NCBI GenBank assembly: GCA_947085035.1 | Contig: CAMTUW010000012.1 | Coordinates: 1 to 50,553, forward strand | Origin: CAMTUW01 sp947085035 | Lineage (GTDB): Bacteria > Actinomycetota > Coriobacteriia > Anaerosomatales > PHET01 | DNA: 50,553 nt | Direction: 5' to 3' | Shown here: one piece after another, positions 32,282 through 41,867 of the stretch | How the letters are laid out: the number at the start of each line of letters is the position of its first letter | Numbering within the stretch: the stretch's first letter is position 1 | Position numbers and translations under genes: made by a program | Notes under the pieces: model-generated | Seen by the model: only the letters and a program-made list of their open reading frames with translations | What the model was told of the DNA's origin: nothing | Database searches by the model: none

Positions 32282-33805
32282 CTATAGGTAAGTGTCGACA
32301 TCGATGTTGAGCAGACGACCGTCGATGCACCCCCGTACCAAGATGTCGGGCGCGGTCGCTAGGTCGAGATCGACCGGTTCGATGAATTCACCGGTCTGGG
32401 TGGCGATGACCCTCACCACCGGTCGCAGTGGATCCGTCGGGCTGGATTCGAGCACGATCGCCACCTGACCCCCGGACAAGCGCACCACCGACCGCGGCGG
32501 ATAGACCCCCATGAGCCGAATGAACAGTCGCACGAGTACGGGGTCGAGTGAGCTGTCAGCTCCTGCTGCGAGCAGAGCCATGGCTTGATCTTGAACTCGG
32601 GCAGCCGAGTAGCTGCGTCGCGAAGTCATCGCGTCATAGCTGTCAGCGACCGCGACGATGCGGCTCGCGAGGTGCTGTGGGCGCTGCGGCACCCGCACCG
32701 GATAACCGATGCCGTCAAACCGCATGTGGTGCTCGAGGATCGGGATCGTCGCCGCCCTGTCGACACCCGGCATGAGCAATACCGTCTGGGCCCCCCGAAT
32801 GGGGTGTTCCCTCACGTTCTCCCACTCGTCCGGAGTCAGTGCCCCTGGCTTGTTGAGAATCTCCAGGTCCACCGAGAGCTTGCCGATGTCGTGCAGCAGC
32901 GCACCCACGCCCAACGACGAGAGGAAGCGGTAATCCGACGTTATCATCGAGCCGAGCGCGAGCGAGAGAATGGCGACGTTCGCCGAGTGGAAGAAGGTGT
33001 ACTCGTCGTAGTTCTTGAGGCCGGTGAGCTGAAGCATCGCGTACCGGTTCGTCAGCACGTTGTCGACGAGGCTCTTCACGACGCCCTTCACGCGACCCGG
33101 GGACACATGCCGATTGGCCCGCATCACCCGATCCATCTCGCGCAGCAAAGACACCGCACCACCGTACGCCGCCTTCGAGTCGTCAGAAGCAGTCACATGA
33201 TCCGCGTCCACGCGTTCGACGGCCTGCACGGCACCCACGTCCACATGCTGAAGATCCAGTGAGGCGACGACGGAATCGAGGCCGCCGGACTGTGCAACGG
33301 TAGCGGAGTCCGTCATGAGCAGCTGTACGAATCGTGTCAGCTCGGACAGGTCCACGCCTCTTCGAATGACGATCGAGCCTATACCGATACTCGTCAGGTC
33401 GCGCACCAACTGATCGAACAGGATGCTCTCCTCGGTGAGCAACTGCTCGCCCATGAGAATCTCGCCCTCGAAGAACCCGAAGTGCAGATCGACACCGTCG
33501 GAGTGAAATGACCGGACGTTATCGGCGAGCAACCCGATCCCCTCGGTCACCGAAGGATGGGCCAGAGGGTAGAAGCGTGCGGCTCGCTTGGTCGCGTATA
33601 TCCTCGTCAGCGTCTCGCGTGCACGCCGCAACTGTGACTGCGAGTATCTGACTGTGACAGAGGACTGTGTCGGAGCAGAGACGGGGGCGATCGGCGGCGT
33701 CGCTTCAACAACGACGTCCGCAGATTCCGGCGCCTGCGGGATGTCTTCAGTCGATGTCAGCACTTCGACTGCATCTTCCGAACCTGTGAGGTGCTCGTCG
33801 CTCAC
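32282..33805 (-). CDS. HD-GYP domain protein (probable cyclic-di-GMP phosphodiesterase)
   Basis: 507 aa. The N-terminal ~230 residues are a regulatory region without recognised domain (FGFFEGEILMGEQLL, SIVIRRGVDLSELTRFVQLL). The HD-GYP domain follows: FHSANVAILSL, ALLHDIGKLSVDLEILNKPG, EHPIRGAQ, the GYP motif HHMRFDGIGYP and VADSYDAMTSRRSY. The metal-binding HD and the GYP signature are present, so hydrolysis of cyclic-di-GMP is expected. No GGDEF protein lies in the window. The start overlaps the stop of the HEAT gene (33802-33805), indicating coupled translation. Confidence 0.9.
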   Translation of the reverse strand: MSDEHLTGSEDAVEVLTSTEDIPQAPESADVVVEATPPIAPVSAPTQSSVTVRYSQSQLRRARETLTRIYATKRAARFYPLAHPSVTEGIGLLADNVRSFHSDGVDLHFGFFEGEILMGEQLLTEESILFDQLVRDLTSIGIGSIVIRRGVDLSELTRFVQLLMTDSATVAQSGGLDSVVASLDLQHVDVGAVQAVERVDADHVTASDDSKAAYGGAVSLLREMDRVMRANRHVSPGRVKGVVKSLVDNVLTNRYAMLQLTGLKNYDEYTFFHSANVAILSLALGSMITSDYRFLSSLGVGALLHDIGKLSVDLEILNKPGALTPDEWENVREHPIRGAQTVLLMPGVDRAATIPILEHHMRFDGIGYPVRVPQRPQHLASRIVAVADSYDAMTSRRSYSAARVQDQAMALLAAGADSSLDPVLVRLFIRLMGVYPPRSVVRLSGGQVAIVLESSPTDPLRPVVRVIATQTGEFIEPVDLDLATAPDILVRGCIDGRLLNIDVDTYL

Positions 33806-35964
33806 GATCTACCCCCGTTGGCGACACCGATACGAGCGATAGCGGCTTCAGCGGCGGCCCGAAGCTCCCGAGCCTTGCCCGCCCCGAGGATCGAGCGCTT
33901 GCCAACGATGTACTCCAGAGTGTGGAGCGACTGTGTCGCCTTGAGACGGCCAAGAGCCTCGATCGCCTCGACCCGAGGCCCGGTCGCGCGACTGCCCATT
34001 CCCTCGCCTCGAGCGACCTGCTCGAGGGCGGGTATCGCGCCACGGACGTCGGCGGCGCCCAGGTAACGCGCGGCCAGCTGGACGTTTTGCGCGTCCTCGT
34101 CAGACAGGGCTGCGACGAGAAGCTCTTGGGCCGCACGGTCAGGAATCACCGAGAGCGCCCGGACGACCTCCCGTCGAACGCGAGGCTCGGGATGTCTGAC
34201 GGTCCGCTCGAGGAAGGGCAGCGCCGACGACGATCGCGTGGACCCGAGAATCTTCACGACGTTTCGCGCGACGTACCAGCGCGGATCGGTGACATGGACG
34301 CCGAGTTCCGCGACATAGGCGGGAGCCATCGAGCACAGCAGGTCGACGAGGGACTTGCGGACCGCCATATCCGGCTCATCGGCGAGCTGTTCGAGCATGG
34401 GCTCGATGGCAAGCGGTCCCAACGCGCCAAGGATTCTTTGGGCCGCACGGTACTCGACCGTCCCGGGTTCGTAGATCCTCAGAGAGTGGGCCACCGTTCG
34501 GATGTCTTCCGGTCTCGTGAACCGTCCGATCGCCTTGCGCAGGCGCGTTCGCTGCTCCTGACTCAACGCCTCGTTGTCGGCAGCGGCAGAAAGCGCATCC
34601 GCGGCATCAGCGGCGATGTCGATGTCGCCTCGCTCGATGAGCATGTCCAACGAGTCCTCGAGTATCGCCATGGCAGAAGAGAAATGACTGTCACTCGGGT
34701 CCATCGTGACCAACGAGACGGACGTCATGATCACGTCGCCATCGGTGATCCCGCGTCGTGCCTCGACACGAAGCGCCGTGAGGTCAGACTGTTCCACGGT
34801 GCTCGCGCCACCGCTGTCGGTCGGCGCTAGGTCGATGAGCCTGAAGATGGCTGCAGCCGGCGTCTCAGCTGCGGGGGTCCCCCCCGCCTGTTCGCGCACG
34901 GTCAACCTGCTTGGCAAGGCCATCTCCGTCACTTCTGAGATGGTCTTCTCGTCGAAGCCGACGCCGCGCATCGCCGTCCCGGCGGCGGAGACGATGTCTC
35001 CCCTGCTCGACATCGAGATGAGCGAGAGATTGCGAATTGCCCGCGCGAGGCCCTGGCGGTGAACCGAACCCGCATCCATATCGGCGACGATGACCTCGCA
35101 CAACTCGTTGACGTCCATCTGTTGCACGAACGCCGCCAGCGCTCCGTTCGTCCGCGCCTCGGGCAGAATCTGCTCCACGAGCAACGCGCGCTTCAACGAC
35201 GGATCGAGGTCACCGAAGGCCTCCCCGAGCGAGCCCATCAAGGGGCTGCGTTCGGCCTCACCCGCCGCGTAGGCGATCTCGGCGAACTCGGCGAACCTCT
35301 CCCCGGCTCCGAGCAGGTTCGATGTCACACCACTACTCGTGTACGTACTGGTGAGGTAGCTGGACACGGTGCCCCTGTCGCCCAAGAGGCGCGCTATCGT
35401 GAGCTGGTCGCGCGAGCGTCCTCCGTAGGCGCCCGCGAGAATCTCGTCGATCCCGCTTCTCGACAGACCGTCTGGTCCGGACTCTTCCTCGCCGCCCACG
35501 ACGGCCTCCGCGTCAACGAGCGTGATTCTCGCCTCGCGCACGGTGATGGTCCCGACGCCTCTGTCCCACAACCTCGCCTCGAACCCTCCGGCTGCCTCGA
35601 GGTCTTCCGGCGAGTGACTGAGAAGGGAGAGGAACGACATGATGTCTTTGGCAGTGGTGCCCGAATGGAATCGTACTTCGGCGAGCTTGCGGCTGTAGAG
35701 CTCAAGTGCGAACGCACCGTAGGCCGACTCTCCCGCGAACAGCAGGACATCGTTGTGGTAGATGCCCTGTTTCGTGACGACCAGTCGTACCTCGTGGCGC
35801 TCTTCGAGAGCCTGACCGAGAATAGCTGCGGCCTCTTGGGCGGTGTCCCGGGGGATACTGCTCGCCGGCGGATAGAGGGTGACCGCTTTCGCGGTTACCA
35901 CCAATGCTTTCACCAGCCGCTCGATCACCGGTTCGACTCTTGGCGCATCGCGTTTCGCGGTCAA
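33802..35964 (-). CDS. Large HEAT-repeat protein
   Basis: 720 aa from TTG 35964, just after AAGGAGG; GTG 35985 would put the ribosome site inside the gene. The first ~180 residues (LVKALVVTAKAVTLYPPAS, YSRKLAEVRFHSGTTAKDIM, FLSLLS) resemble the N-terminal part of the co-operonic HD-GYP protein. The final ~200 residues form about five HEAT repeats, for example AVRKSLVDLLCSMA, WYVARNVVKILGS, RVRREVVRALSVI and RVEAIEALGRL. No catalytic motif was found. It is probably a scaffold or regulator acting with the HD-GYP enzyme. Confidence 0.75.
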   Translation of the reverse strand: MTAKRDAPRVEPVIERLVKALVVTAKAVTLYPPASSIPRDTAQEAAAILGQALEERHEVRLVVTKQGIYHNDVLLFAGESAYGAFALELYSRKLAEVRFHSGTTAKDIMSFLSLLSHSPEDLEAAGGFEARLWDRGVGTITVREARITLVDAEAVVGGEEESGPDGLSRSGIDEILAGAYGGRSRDQLTIARLLGDRGTVSSYLTSTYTSSGVTSNLLGAGERFAEFAEIAYAAGEAERSPLMGSLGEAFGDLDPSLKRALLVEQILPEARTNGALAAFVQQMDVNELCEVIVADMDAGSVHRQGLARAIRNLSLISMSSRGDIVSAAGTAMRGVGFDEKTISEVTEMALPSRLTVREQAGGTPAAETPAAAIFRLIDLAPTDSGGASTVEQSDLTALRVEARRGITDGDVIMTSVSLVTMDPSDSHFSSAMAILEDSLDMLIERGDIDIAADAADALSAAADNEALSQEQRTRLRKAIGRFTRPEDIRTVAHSLRIYEPGTVEYRAAQRILGALGPLAIEPMLEQLADEPDMAVRKSLVDLLCSMAPAYVAELGVHVTDPRWYVARNVVKILGSTRSSSALPFLERTVRHPEPRVRREVVRALSVIPDRAAQELLVAALSDEDAQNVQLAARYLGAADVRGAIPALEQVARGEGMGSRATGPRVEAIEALGRLKATQSLHTLEYIVGKRSILGAGKARELRAAAEAAIARIGVANGGRS

Positions 35965-36065
35965 GAATCCTCCTTGTGGACTCACTCCATTCGAACGGGG
36001 TGACCCCGTTCCGCTCCATTATAGGAGACTCGCTCACGTCAGGAGCCGTACGCTATCATGCGCGC

Positions 36066-36764
36066 ATGGATTCCGACACGCGGGCCGATTCTCGCATGGT
36101 ACTCGCTTCGCGATCGCCCCGTCGGCGAAGACTCCTCGCATGGCTCGATCTGCCTTTCGATTGCGTCGCGTTCGACACTCCGGAAGACCTCGACTCGCCG
36201 CTGGCCCACGATCCTCGTGCGCTGGTGGCCCATCTTGCCGCCGAGAAGGCCCTTGCTGCTCGCGATGGGGGCGTCGCCGACGCTTTGATACTCGGATTCG
36301 ACACTCTCGTCGTGGCAGACGGCGAACTGCTGGGCAAGCCAGTCGACGTTGCCGATGCGTGGCGGATGCTGCGCTCGCTGGCTGGCGAGACGCATGAGGT
36401 GGTCACCGGCTGCGCGCTCCTTGCGCCGAATGATGTTTCGCCCCGCACCTTCTCTGTGACCACCCATGTGAGGATGAAGCCGCTTTCCGATGCTGACATC
36501 CGTGCATGGATGGCGATGGGCACGTTCCTCGGGTGCGCCGGCGCATACAACATCGAAGCGCAGGTCGCCTCGGTGACCGATGACGAGTGCTACCAGAACG
36601 TCGCGGGCCTGCCGCTGTGTCACCTGTACGCGGCGCTGAGCGGGTCACCAAGCGAATCGCGACCGGGACTTCTCGCCTCGCCGATCGCGGCATGCGACGC
36701 GGCGCTGCATCGGACCTGCCGCCTCGGCCCGAAGATCGCGTCAGAGGCGGCGCGAGGCGCCTAG
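36066..36764 (+). CDS. maf: Maf-like nucleoside triphosphate pyrophosphatase
   Basis: 232 aa from ATG 36066. The Maf/HAM1-fold signatures are LASRSPRRRRLL at the N terminus, AAEKALAAR, ALILGFDTLVV, LGKPVDVADAWRMLRSLAG, HEVVTGCALL and, near residue 155, GCAGAYNIEAQ. Maf enzymes hydrolyse dTTP/UTP or modified nucleotides and affect septum formation. The C-terminal ~30 residues extend beyond most relatives. It is convergent with the methyltransferase gene, overlapping it by four bases. Confidence 0.9.
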   Translation: MDSDTRADSRMVLASRSPRRRRLLAWLDLPFDCVAFDTPEDLDSPLAHDPRALVAHLAAEKALAARDGGVADALILGFDTLVVADGELLGKPVDVADAWRMLRSLAGETHEVVTGCALLAPNDVSPRTFSVTTHVRMKPLSDADIRAWMAMGTFLGCAGAYNIEAQVASVTDDECYQNVAGLPLCHLYAALSGSPSESRPGLLASPIAACDAALHRTCRLGPKIASEAARGA

Positions 36765-37555
36765 CGTCGCTGCGCCACCACGATGACGCTCTCGTCATCG
36801 TCTGTGAGCGCGTGGCCGTCGTGTCCACCGAAGAACTCGACGCGACCGAACCCGGCACAGGGCAACTCGGCCGCCAACACTTCACGAGGAAGGGCGGTGT
36901 GCGGCGAGCGTCGGCTCGCAACACTCCACTCGCCCGAGGTATCGCGCGAGAGCGTCACGAAGTCGAACCCCAGATACTCGTCACCGCTCGGATAGTCGAT
37001 GACGCGCACGAACACCTTGGTCGCACCTGCGGCCGTGTCGACCACTTTGAGCGGAACCGTCCGCGGGCGCTTCGAGAGCAGGCGCTCGTGATTGAGCAGG
37101 TGCAAGACCAGCACGCCGCCCGGCACCAGCACACTCGCGAAGTCGGCGAGCGCTTCGGTGAGCCCGTCACGCCCGTTCACATGCGGCAGCGCGTTACCTG
37201 TGCACGTGAGCGCGTCGGCAGGCGAGAGGTCGGCGCGATGCAGTTCCCCGAAACCGCCCTGGAAGATCTCGAGCGAACCGCCCGCCTTTGCGATGTCTTG
37301 CGCAAAACGCTCAGCGTTGACGCGCGCTTGGGCAAGCATCGATTCGTCCGGGTCGACAGCGACCACGTGAAGGCCCCACGACGCGAACATGACCGCGTGA
37401 CGGGCGCTTCCGGCACCGACATCGATGACGCGACGGACTCCCTCGCGATCGAAGAGTTCACGAAAGAACGGGCCTTCGGCGGTCAACCGCTTGTCCCAGT
37501 TCACGAACTCGTCGTAGTCGCTCGCGGGGGCCGCCTGTTGTTCGTCAGCGCTCAT
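36761..37555 (-). CDS. SAM-dependent methyltransferase
   Basis: 264 aa from ATG 37555, overlapping the end of the upstream amidohydrolase gene. Class I Rossmann motifs are VIDVGAGSARHAVMFASWG (motif I), VVAVDPDESMLAQAR (motif II), ALTCTGNALPHV and VPGGVLVLHLLNHERLL. The N-terminal YDEFVNWDKRL segment is shared with glycine/sarcosine-type small-molecule methyltransferases. The substrate is unknown. It is last in a long minus-strand operon. Confidence 0.8.
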   Translation of the reverse strand: MSADEQQAAPASDYDEFVNWDKRLTAEGPFFRELFDREGVRRVIDVGAGSARHAVMFASWGLHVVAVDPDESMLAQARVNAERFAQDIAKAGGSLEIFQGGFGELHRADLSPADALTCTGNALPHVNGRDGLTEALADFASVLVPGGVLVLHLLNHERLLSKRPRTVPLKVVDTAAGATKVFVRVIDYPSGDEYLGFDFVTLSRDTSGEWSVASRRSPHTALPREVLAAELPCAGFGRVEFFGGHDGHALTDDDESVIVVAQRR

Positions 37556-38513
37556 CGGGTCCGACTCTCTCGTGGGCGACCAGCGGTTCATCGAGACGGA
37601 AGATGCGGCTGGCATTGCCGCGCATGACGAGGTCGAGGTCGCCTGCGGAGAGTCCCATCTCCTCGAGTACGCGAGGCTGCATCCAGCGGATCCACCTCCG
37701 GTACGGCGCCGTGGTATTTGAGTCGGTGCCGAAGAGGACCCGCTCGGGCCCCATCGCAGCGAAGCACCGCTCGGACACGTCGGCGAGACTCATCTTCAAG
37801 ACGTGGTGATCGAGCCAGTTGTTCGTGCCGCTTGAGTCCACGCAGACATTGGCGCACTGGTATGACACACGCAGCACGCTGTCCAGCCATCCGGCTCCGA
37901 AATGCGCGATCACGAAGGTGATCTGCGGGAAGTCCCGTGCGACCACCGACAGGTCGATGGGGTCGGCATAGCGCAGGTCAGCACCGGGATCGACGGACAC
38001 CCCATAGTGCACCGTGATACCGATGCCCAGCTCGGCGGCCTTCTCGAAGAACGGACGACAGGCCGGGTCGCTCAAGTGGTAGCAGCGGTTCACCGGCAGA
38101 AGCTTCACGCCGCGAAACCCAAGCGCGACCTCGCGCTCGAGCAAGGCGGCTGCTCCGGGGTCACGCGGATCAAGGTTGCAGAGCGCATGAACGTGCCCCT
38201 TGGCCGCGACGAGGAAGTCGCGCGTCCACTGGTTGTCAGGCGCCACCGAGACGACAAGCGCCTTGGCAACGCCTGCGGCGCGTAGACGCTCGACGTACCA
38301 GGCTGCAGTCTGCTCGGGAGACATATCGGGGAGCACCTGCTCGCCGTGCCTTCCGAACCGACGCGCCTTGAGCGCCTCGCGAAAGCGTCGCATCTGCTCT
38401 GGAGGCAGCGTGTCGAGCCACTCCTCGAGCAAACCGACAGTGAACAGGTGCACGTGCGCGTCGATGACGTCACCGACACGCGTGGGTTGGGCCGCGGAGA
38501 GAGAGGGCTCCAT
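37545..38513 (-). CDS. Amidohydrolase-2 family metal-dependent hydrolase
   Basis: 322 aa from ATG 38513. The TIM-barrel metal site is recognisable: DAHVHLF near the N terminus, GFRGVKLLPVNRCY, IGITVHYGVS, FVIAHFGAGWLDSVL and the catalytic Asp in VLFGTDSNTTAPY. Members act as decarboxylases or hydrolases on cyclic and aromatic acids, and the substrate here cannot be inferred. It begins five bases before the end of the PspC gene region and overlaps the methyltransferase start. Confidence 0.82.
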   Translation of the reverse strand: MEPSLSAAQPTRVGDVIDAHVHLFTVGLLEEWLDTLPPEQMRRFREALKARRFGRHGEQVLPDMSPEQTAAWYVERLRAAGVAKALVVSVAPDNQWTRDFLVAAKGHVHALCNLDPRDPGAAALLEREVALGFRGVKLLPVNRCYHLSDPACRPFFEKAAELGIGITVHYGVSVDPGADLRYADPIDLSVVARDFPQITFVIAHFGAGWLDSVLRVSYQCANVCVDSSGTNNWLDHHVLKMSLADVSERCFAAMGPERVLFGTDSNTTAPYRRWIRWMQPRVLEEMGLSAGDLDLVMRGNASRIFRLDEPLVAHERVGPDER

Positions 38514-38517
38514 CGAT

Positions 38518-39021
38518 TCAGCCCACAGGGGGCGGCGGCGGGGGTGGAGGCGAGGGCGCATCGCTGGGGAATGCGGATGGCCAAGGCGCCTGTTCGGGAG
38601 GCGTCAGGGGCTCCTCGGGAATGATGATCAGCGCTATGACGTAGGCGGCGATCGCCAACCAGAAACCGGAGAACACCGCCAGAGCCGCGAAGACGACACG
38701 TGTCAGGGTCGGATCGATGCCCAGACAGGCAGAGAGCCCGCCGAGCACTCCCCCCACCATCCGCTCAGTGCGAGAACGGTACAGGCGCCTGTTGGGGACG
38801 CCGATGCCGCTCCATCTGCCGCTTCGTGCGCCGATCAGCAGCAGGACTCCCAGCGCGATGAGGAGCAACGGCCATGCAACCTCGAAGGCGAACCGCAGTG
38901 CGCCGCGCAGCATGCCCCACCAAGGGCCACCGACGCGCTCCAGAAGCAGGCTGGCGCCTACCGCGATGAGCACGACGGCGCCGATCACCTGCCAGTCACT
39001 TCCTCGCTGCTCCTTGCCCAT
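38518..39021 (-). CDS. PspC-domain membrane protein
   Basis: 167 aa from ATG 39021, with AGGAGG upstream. Two helices at the N terminus (VIGAVVLIAVGASLLLE and WPLLLIALGVLLLIG) precede a PspC domain: LYRSRTERMVGGVLGGLSA, then CLGIDPTLTRVVFAAL and a terminal helix IAAYVIALIII. The tail is proline-rich (residues about 150-166). PspC proteins sense envelope stress. The adjacent toast-rack gene is a common partner. Confidence 0.85.
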   Translation of the reverse strand: MGKEQRGSDWQVIGAVVLIAVGASLLLERVGGPWWGMLRGALRFAFEVAWPLLLIALGVLLLIGARSGRWSGIGVPNRRLYRSRTERMVGGVLGGLSACLGIDPTLTRVVFAALAVFSGFWLAIAAYVIALIIIPEEPLTPPEQAPWPSAFPSDAPSPPPPPPPPVG

Positions 39022-39031
39022 CACGCGCCTC

Positions 39032-40156
39032 CTAATACGTATCGATCGTGATCGAACAGATTCCCGCTCGCACCCGAATCACCCAGACTGGGTGTCCCCG
39101 GTCACGGGCTCGCTGATACGAGGAAGTCTCCCACACTCCCGAACCCCTACTCTTGAACCCGCCTCGCACCTTCGAGTCACTGATCCCGCTCTCGATCTCG
39201 AGACGGGCAGCGGCCCCCTTCGGAATCCGCAGCGTGACCGACGAGATCCCCGAGCGCACCTCAGCACGCGCCTCGCGTTGGCCCGCCGGGACGTCGCCCA
39301 AACGAATGTCGCACAGGGCCAACCCCGGCCTCAGGTCCAGTTCGCGTATCGGAATACCGGAGAAGTCAGCGGTCAGCGACGCGACCCCCGTATTCATGCG
39401 AACGTCCCACACCACCTTGTCAGACAGGGCCACCTCGTAGCGCCCCACACATCCATCGCGCCAGGACTCCGTGAACCCCGGACCACCGATTCTGGCTGAG
39501 ACATCAGCTACACGGCCGTCGCGCCGGACCTCGATCGATGGCTCGGCCAGCGAGCTCGCGCCGAGAATCTCGACAAGATCCGAGCCACTCCGCACGCGTA
39601 CCGCGGCGACACCGGAATCAAGGGTGAACCTCGCCTCCTCGATCGTATCGACCGGCTCTGACACGCTCACTTGACCCGACTGCCCGAGGTAGACGTCGTC
39701 GATATCGCGAAACGTGGTCGTCACGCTGTAAGCGAGCGCGACGATGATGGCGAGAGACCCGGCCACTCGCAGCCAGCTCGAATTGAGCGCTTTGCCCAGC
39801 AGATCGAGTCCGGCTGCGACGAGAAGGACCGGCCACAGACCGATCACCGTGATCCAGGCGTCTTCTCGCACCATCCCCGTCGTCATCGCCAGGAGCGCGC
39901 CGCCGAGCGCGATGACAACGAGCCCGTCGAACGCCCGCGGCAGGCTCCAGCCCTGCCTACCGGGCGTCAGCGCCTGAATCACCCCGAGAATCACGATGAG
40001 CAACGGCCATGTGTTCCACCACGATACCGACGGGACAAGCCTCATGAACAGGAATGCGACCCCCACCGCGATCAACGCGATGGCCAGCTTGACCGTTCCG
40101 TCCGCGCGCGGCGGGTTGGGAACGGATGATGGGGCAGATGGTATCCGCTCGCTCAT
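39032..40156 (-). CDS. Toast-rack (LiaF/DUF2154-like) membrane protein
   Basis: 374 aa from ATG 40156, with GGAGG upstream. Four or so N-terminal helices (LAIALIAVGVAFLFMRLVP, WPLLIVILGVIQAL, LVVIALGGALLAM, WLRVAGSLAIIVALAYSV) are followed by a repetitive beta-rich region. That region contains FTLDSGVAAVRVRSG, VRMNTGVASLTADFS, LDLRPGLALCDIRLG and VRSGISSVTLRIPKG, the repeated G-V/I-x-x-[IV] strands of toast-rack domains. Such proteins work with PspC/LiaRS-type envelope-stress systems. Confidence 0.8.
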   Translation of the reverse strand: MSERIPSAPSSVPNPPRADGTVKLAIALIAVGVAFLFMRLVPSVSWWNTWPLLIVILGVIQALTPGRQGWSLPRAFDGLVVIALGGALLAMTTGMVREDAWITVIGLWPVLLVAAGLDLLGKALNSSWLRVAGSLAIIVALAYSVTTTFRDIDDVYLGQSGQVSVSEPVDTIEEARFTLDSGVAAVRVRSGSDLVEILGASSLAEPSIEVRRDGRVADVSARIGGPGFTESWRDGCVGRYEVALSDKVVWDVRMNTGVASLTADFSGIPIRELDLRPGLALCDIRLGDVPAGQREARAEVRSGISSVTLRIPKGAAARLEIESGISDSKVRGGFKSRGSGVWETSSYQRARDRGHPVWVIRVRAGICSITIDTY

Positions 40157-40169
40157 CACGACCTCCGGG

Positions 40170-41513
40170 TCAAGCTCCGGCATCCGAACGTGGCATGGTT
40201 TCCGGCTCGGAGTCCTCGGATTCCCCATGCGACGCCTGAACCCGCAGCCGTGCGATGCGCCTGCGCCTCATGGCCTGCACAGTGAATCGATACCCATCGC
40301 ACTCATATCGGTCACCCGGCGAGGGAATCCGACCCAGCTCGGCGAGAAGCCACCCGGCGACCGTCTCGAACTCGTCGGACTCGGCGACCGGCAACCCCAG
40401 TCCCTGCGCATCTTCGATCGGAAGCTTCCCGTCCACCACCCACTCCGTGGCCGAGATCTTCGTGATGTATCTGTTATCCCGGTCGAATTCATCGGCGATC
40501 TCGCCAACGACCTCCTCGACGATATCTTCCACGGTGACAAGACCCGCAGTGCCTCCGTACTCGTCGACGACGATGGCCACCTGGTTGCGACGCACCTGCA
40601 TCTCGGAGAGCAGCGGGAGTATGCGCTTGGTCTCCGGCACGAACACCGGCTCACGGGCATAGCGGGTCACCGGGTCGTCCGAAGAGCCTTGTACGAGCGG
40701 CGTGACGAGGTCTTTGAGGAACGCTACGCCAACGATGCGGTCCCTGTCCTCGTGAAACACAGGCACCCGCGAGTACCCGCTGCGCTCCATGATCTCAGCG
40801 GCCTCGCGCACGGTCTTCCTGTCCTCGACCAGTACCATATCGACCCGCGGAACCATGATCTCTCGGGCCACCGTGTCCCCGAGTTCGAAGATCTCGTGGA
40901 TCATCCGCTTCTCCTCCTCGAGCAAGGAGCCCTGCTCGGTGACGAGAAGTTTGATCTCCTCTTCGGTCACGCCCTGACGACCGCCGTCTCCATGAACCCC
41001 GAACGGCCTGGCCGCGAGCGACGTCGAAGCCGACAAGAACCATACGACCGGAGCCGCGATGTTCGCGAACAGGTTCACCGGACCTGCGACCCTCACCGCG
41101 ACCTGCTCCGCGCGAAGAAGCCCGATGCGCTTCGGGACCAGCTCACCGAAGATGAGCGTCATGTACGCGACCACCAGTGTCACCAGCAGAATCGAGAGCC
41201 CGGTCGCGACGCCGGCGAGCCACGACACCCCGAGGGAGCGAAGCCATACCTCAAGCGGTTTCGCGAGCGATACCGCGGCTGTCGCCGATGCCAGAAATCC
41301 GACCAGCGTGATGCCGACCTGGATGGTGGCCAGCAGACGAGTGGGCTTCTCGGTGAGCGCGACGGCGATTCGGGCACCCTTCGAGCCGGCTTGCGCCCGT
41401 TTCTTGAGTGCTGCTCGTCGAGCGCTGATGAGAGCGATCTCGGCGGCTGCGAAGTAGCCGTTCAAGGCAACGAGAACAATGATGAGTAGGATTTCACCCC
41501 ATGCGTTTTCCAT
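40170..41513 (-). CDS. CNNM/CorC (HlyC) family transporter
   Basis: 447 aa from ATG 41513. DUF21 membrane domain: ILLIIVLVALNGYFAAAEIA, RLLATIQVGITLVGFLASA and TLIFGELVPKRIGL. Two CBS domains follow, starting IMVPRVDMVLVEDRKTVREA and GYSRVPVFHEDRDRIVGV. The C-terminal CorC/HlyC domain ends near FTVQAMRRRRIARLRV. The ...DEYGGTAGLVTVEDIVEEVVG block is intact. Relatives export or import Mg2+ or Co2+ with nucleotide-regulated CBS domains. It is first in the minus-strand operon. Confidence 0.92.
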   Translation of the reverse strand: MENAWGEILLIIVLVALNGYFAAAEIALISARRAALKKRAQAGSKGARIAVALTEKPTRLLATIQVGITLVGFLASATAAVSLAKPLEVWLRSLGVSWLAGVATGLSILLVTLVVAYMTLIFGELVPKRIGLLRAEQVAVRVAGPVNLFANIAAPVVWFLSASTSLAARPFGVHGDGGRQGVTEEEIKLLVTEQGSLLEEEKRMIHEIFELGDTVAREIMVPRVDMVLVEDRKTVREAAEIMERSGYSRVPVFHEDRDRIVGVAFLKDLVTPLVQGSSDDPVTRYAREPVFVPETKRILPLLSEMQVRRNQVAIVVDEYGGTAGLVTVEDIVEEVVGEIADEFDRDNRYITKISATEWVVDGKLPIEDAQGLGLPVAESDEFETVAGWLLAELGRIPSPGDRYECDGYRFTVQAMRRRRIARLRVQASHGESEDSEPETMPRSDAGA

Positions 41514-41564
41514 GCGGAGTAGATTACCAGCATCCGCCAACGATTACCGTATCCGCGATTCCGG

Positions 41565-41867
41565 TCAGATCTGAGCGGGGCCCTTGCTGATCCGATGCAA
41601 CACGAGCGCTATCAGCGCGAGTCTGCGTCCACGGTCCTGGCAGGCCTCCACGAACTCGGCCACGCCTGTACGCAGTTCAGCTGTCGGTTTGTAGCGGATA
41701 AGCCCTCCGGCGCATTGAAGAATCCGGCCGTCGCACAGCGTCGAGATCTCGGGGCCGACCTCCTCCACCCGTCTTCCGAGCCGCGTCGCGAGCCCCTCGG
41801 GGTCAAGCACGGCATCTTCATTGCGGTGGAAGAACACGAGGATATCCCACGCGAGCAGTGAGCTCAC
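41565..41867 (-). CDS. Small winged-helix-like protein of unknown function
   Basis: 100 aa from GTG 41867, preferred because GGAGG sits five bases upstream; TTG 41924 is a longer alternative. The layout is helix-helix-turn-helix followed by a hairpin (LLAWDILVFFHRNEDAVLD, EGLATRLGRRVEEVGPEIS, LCDGRILQCAGGLIRYKP), which is consistent with a winged-helix regulator. The C-terminal helix is basic and hydrophobic. A hairpin (GAGGGG/CCCCTC, 41893-41912) lies in the leader. The target is unknown. Confidence 0.55.
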   Translation of the reverse strand: MSSLLAWDILVFFHRNEDAVLDPEGLATRLGRRVEEVGPEISTLCDGRILQCAGGLIRYKPTAELRTGVAEFVEACQDRGRRLALIALVLHRISKGPAQI

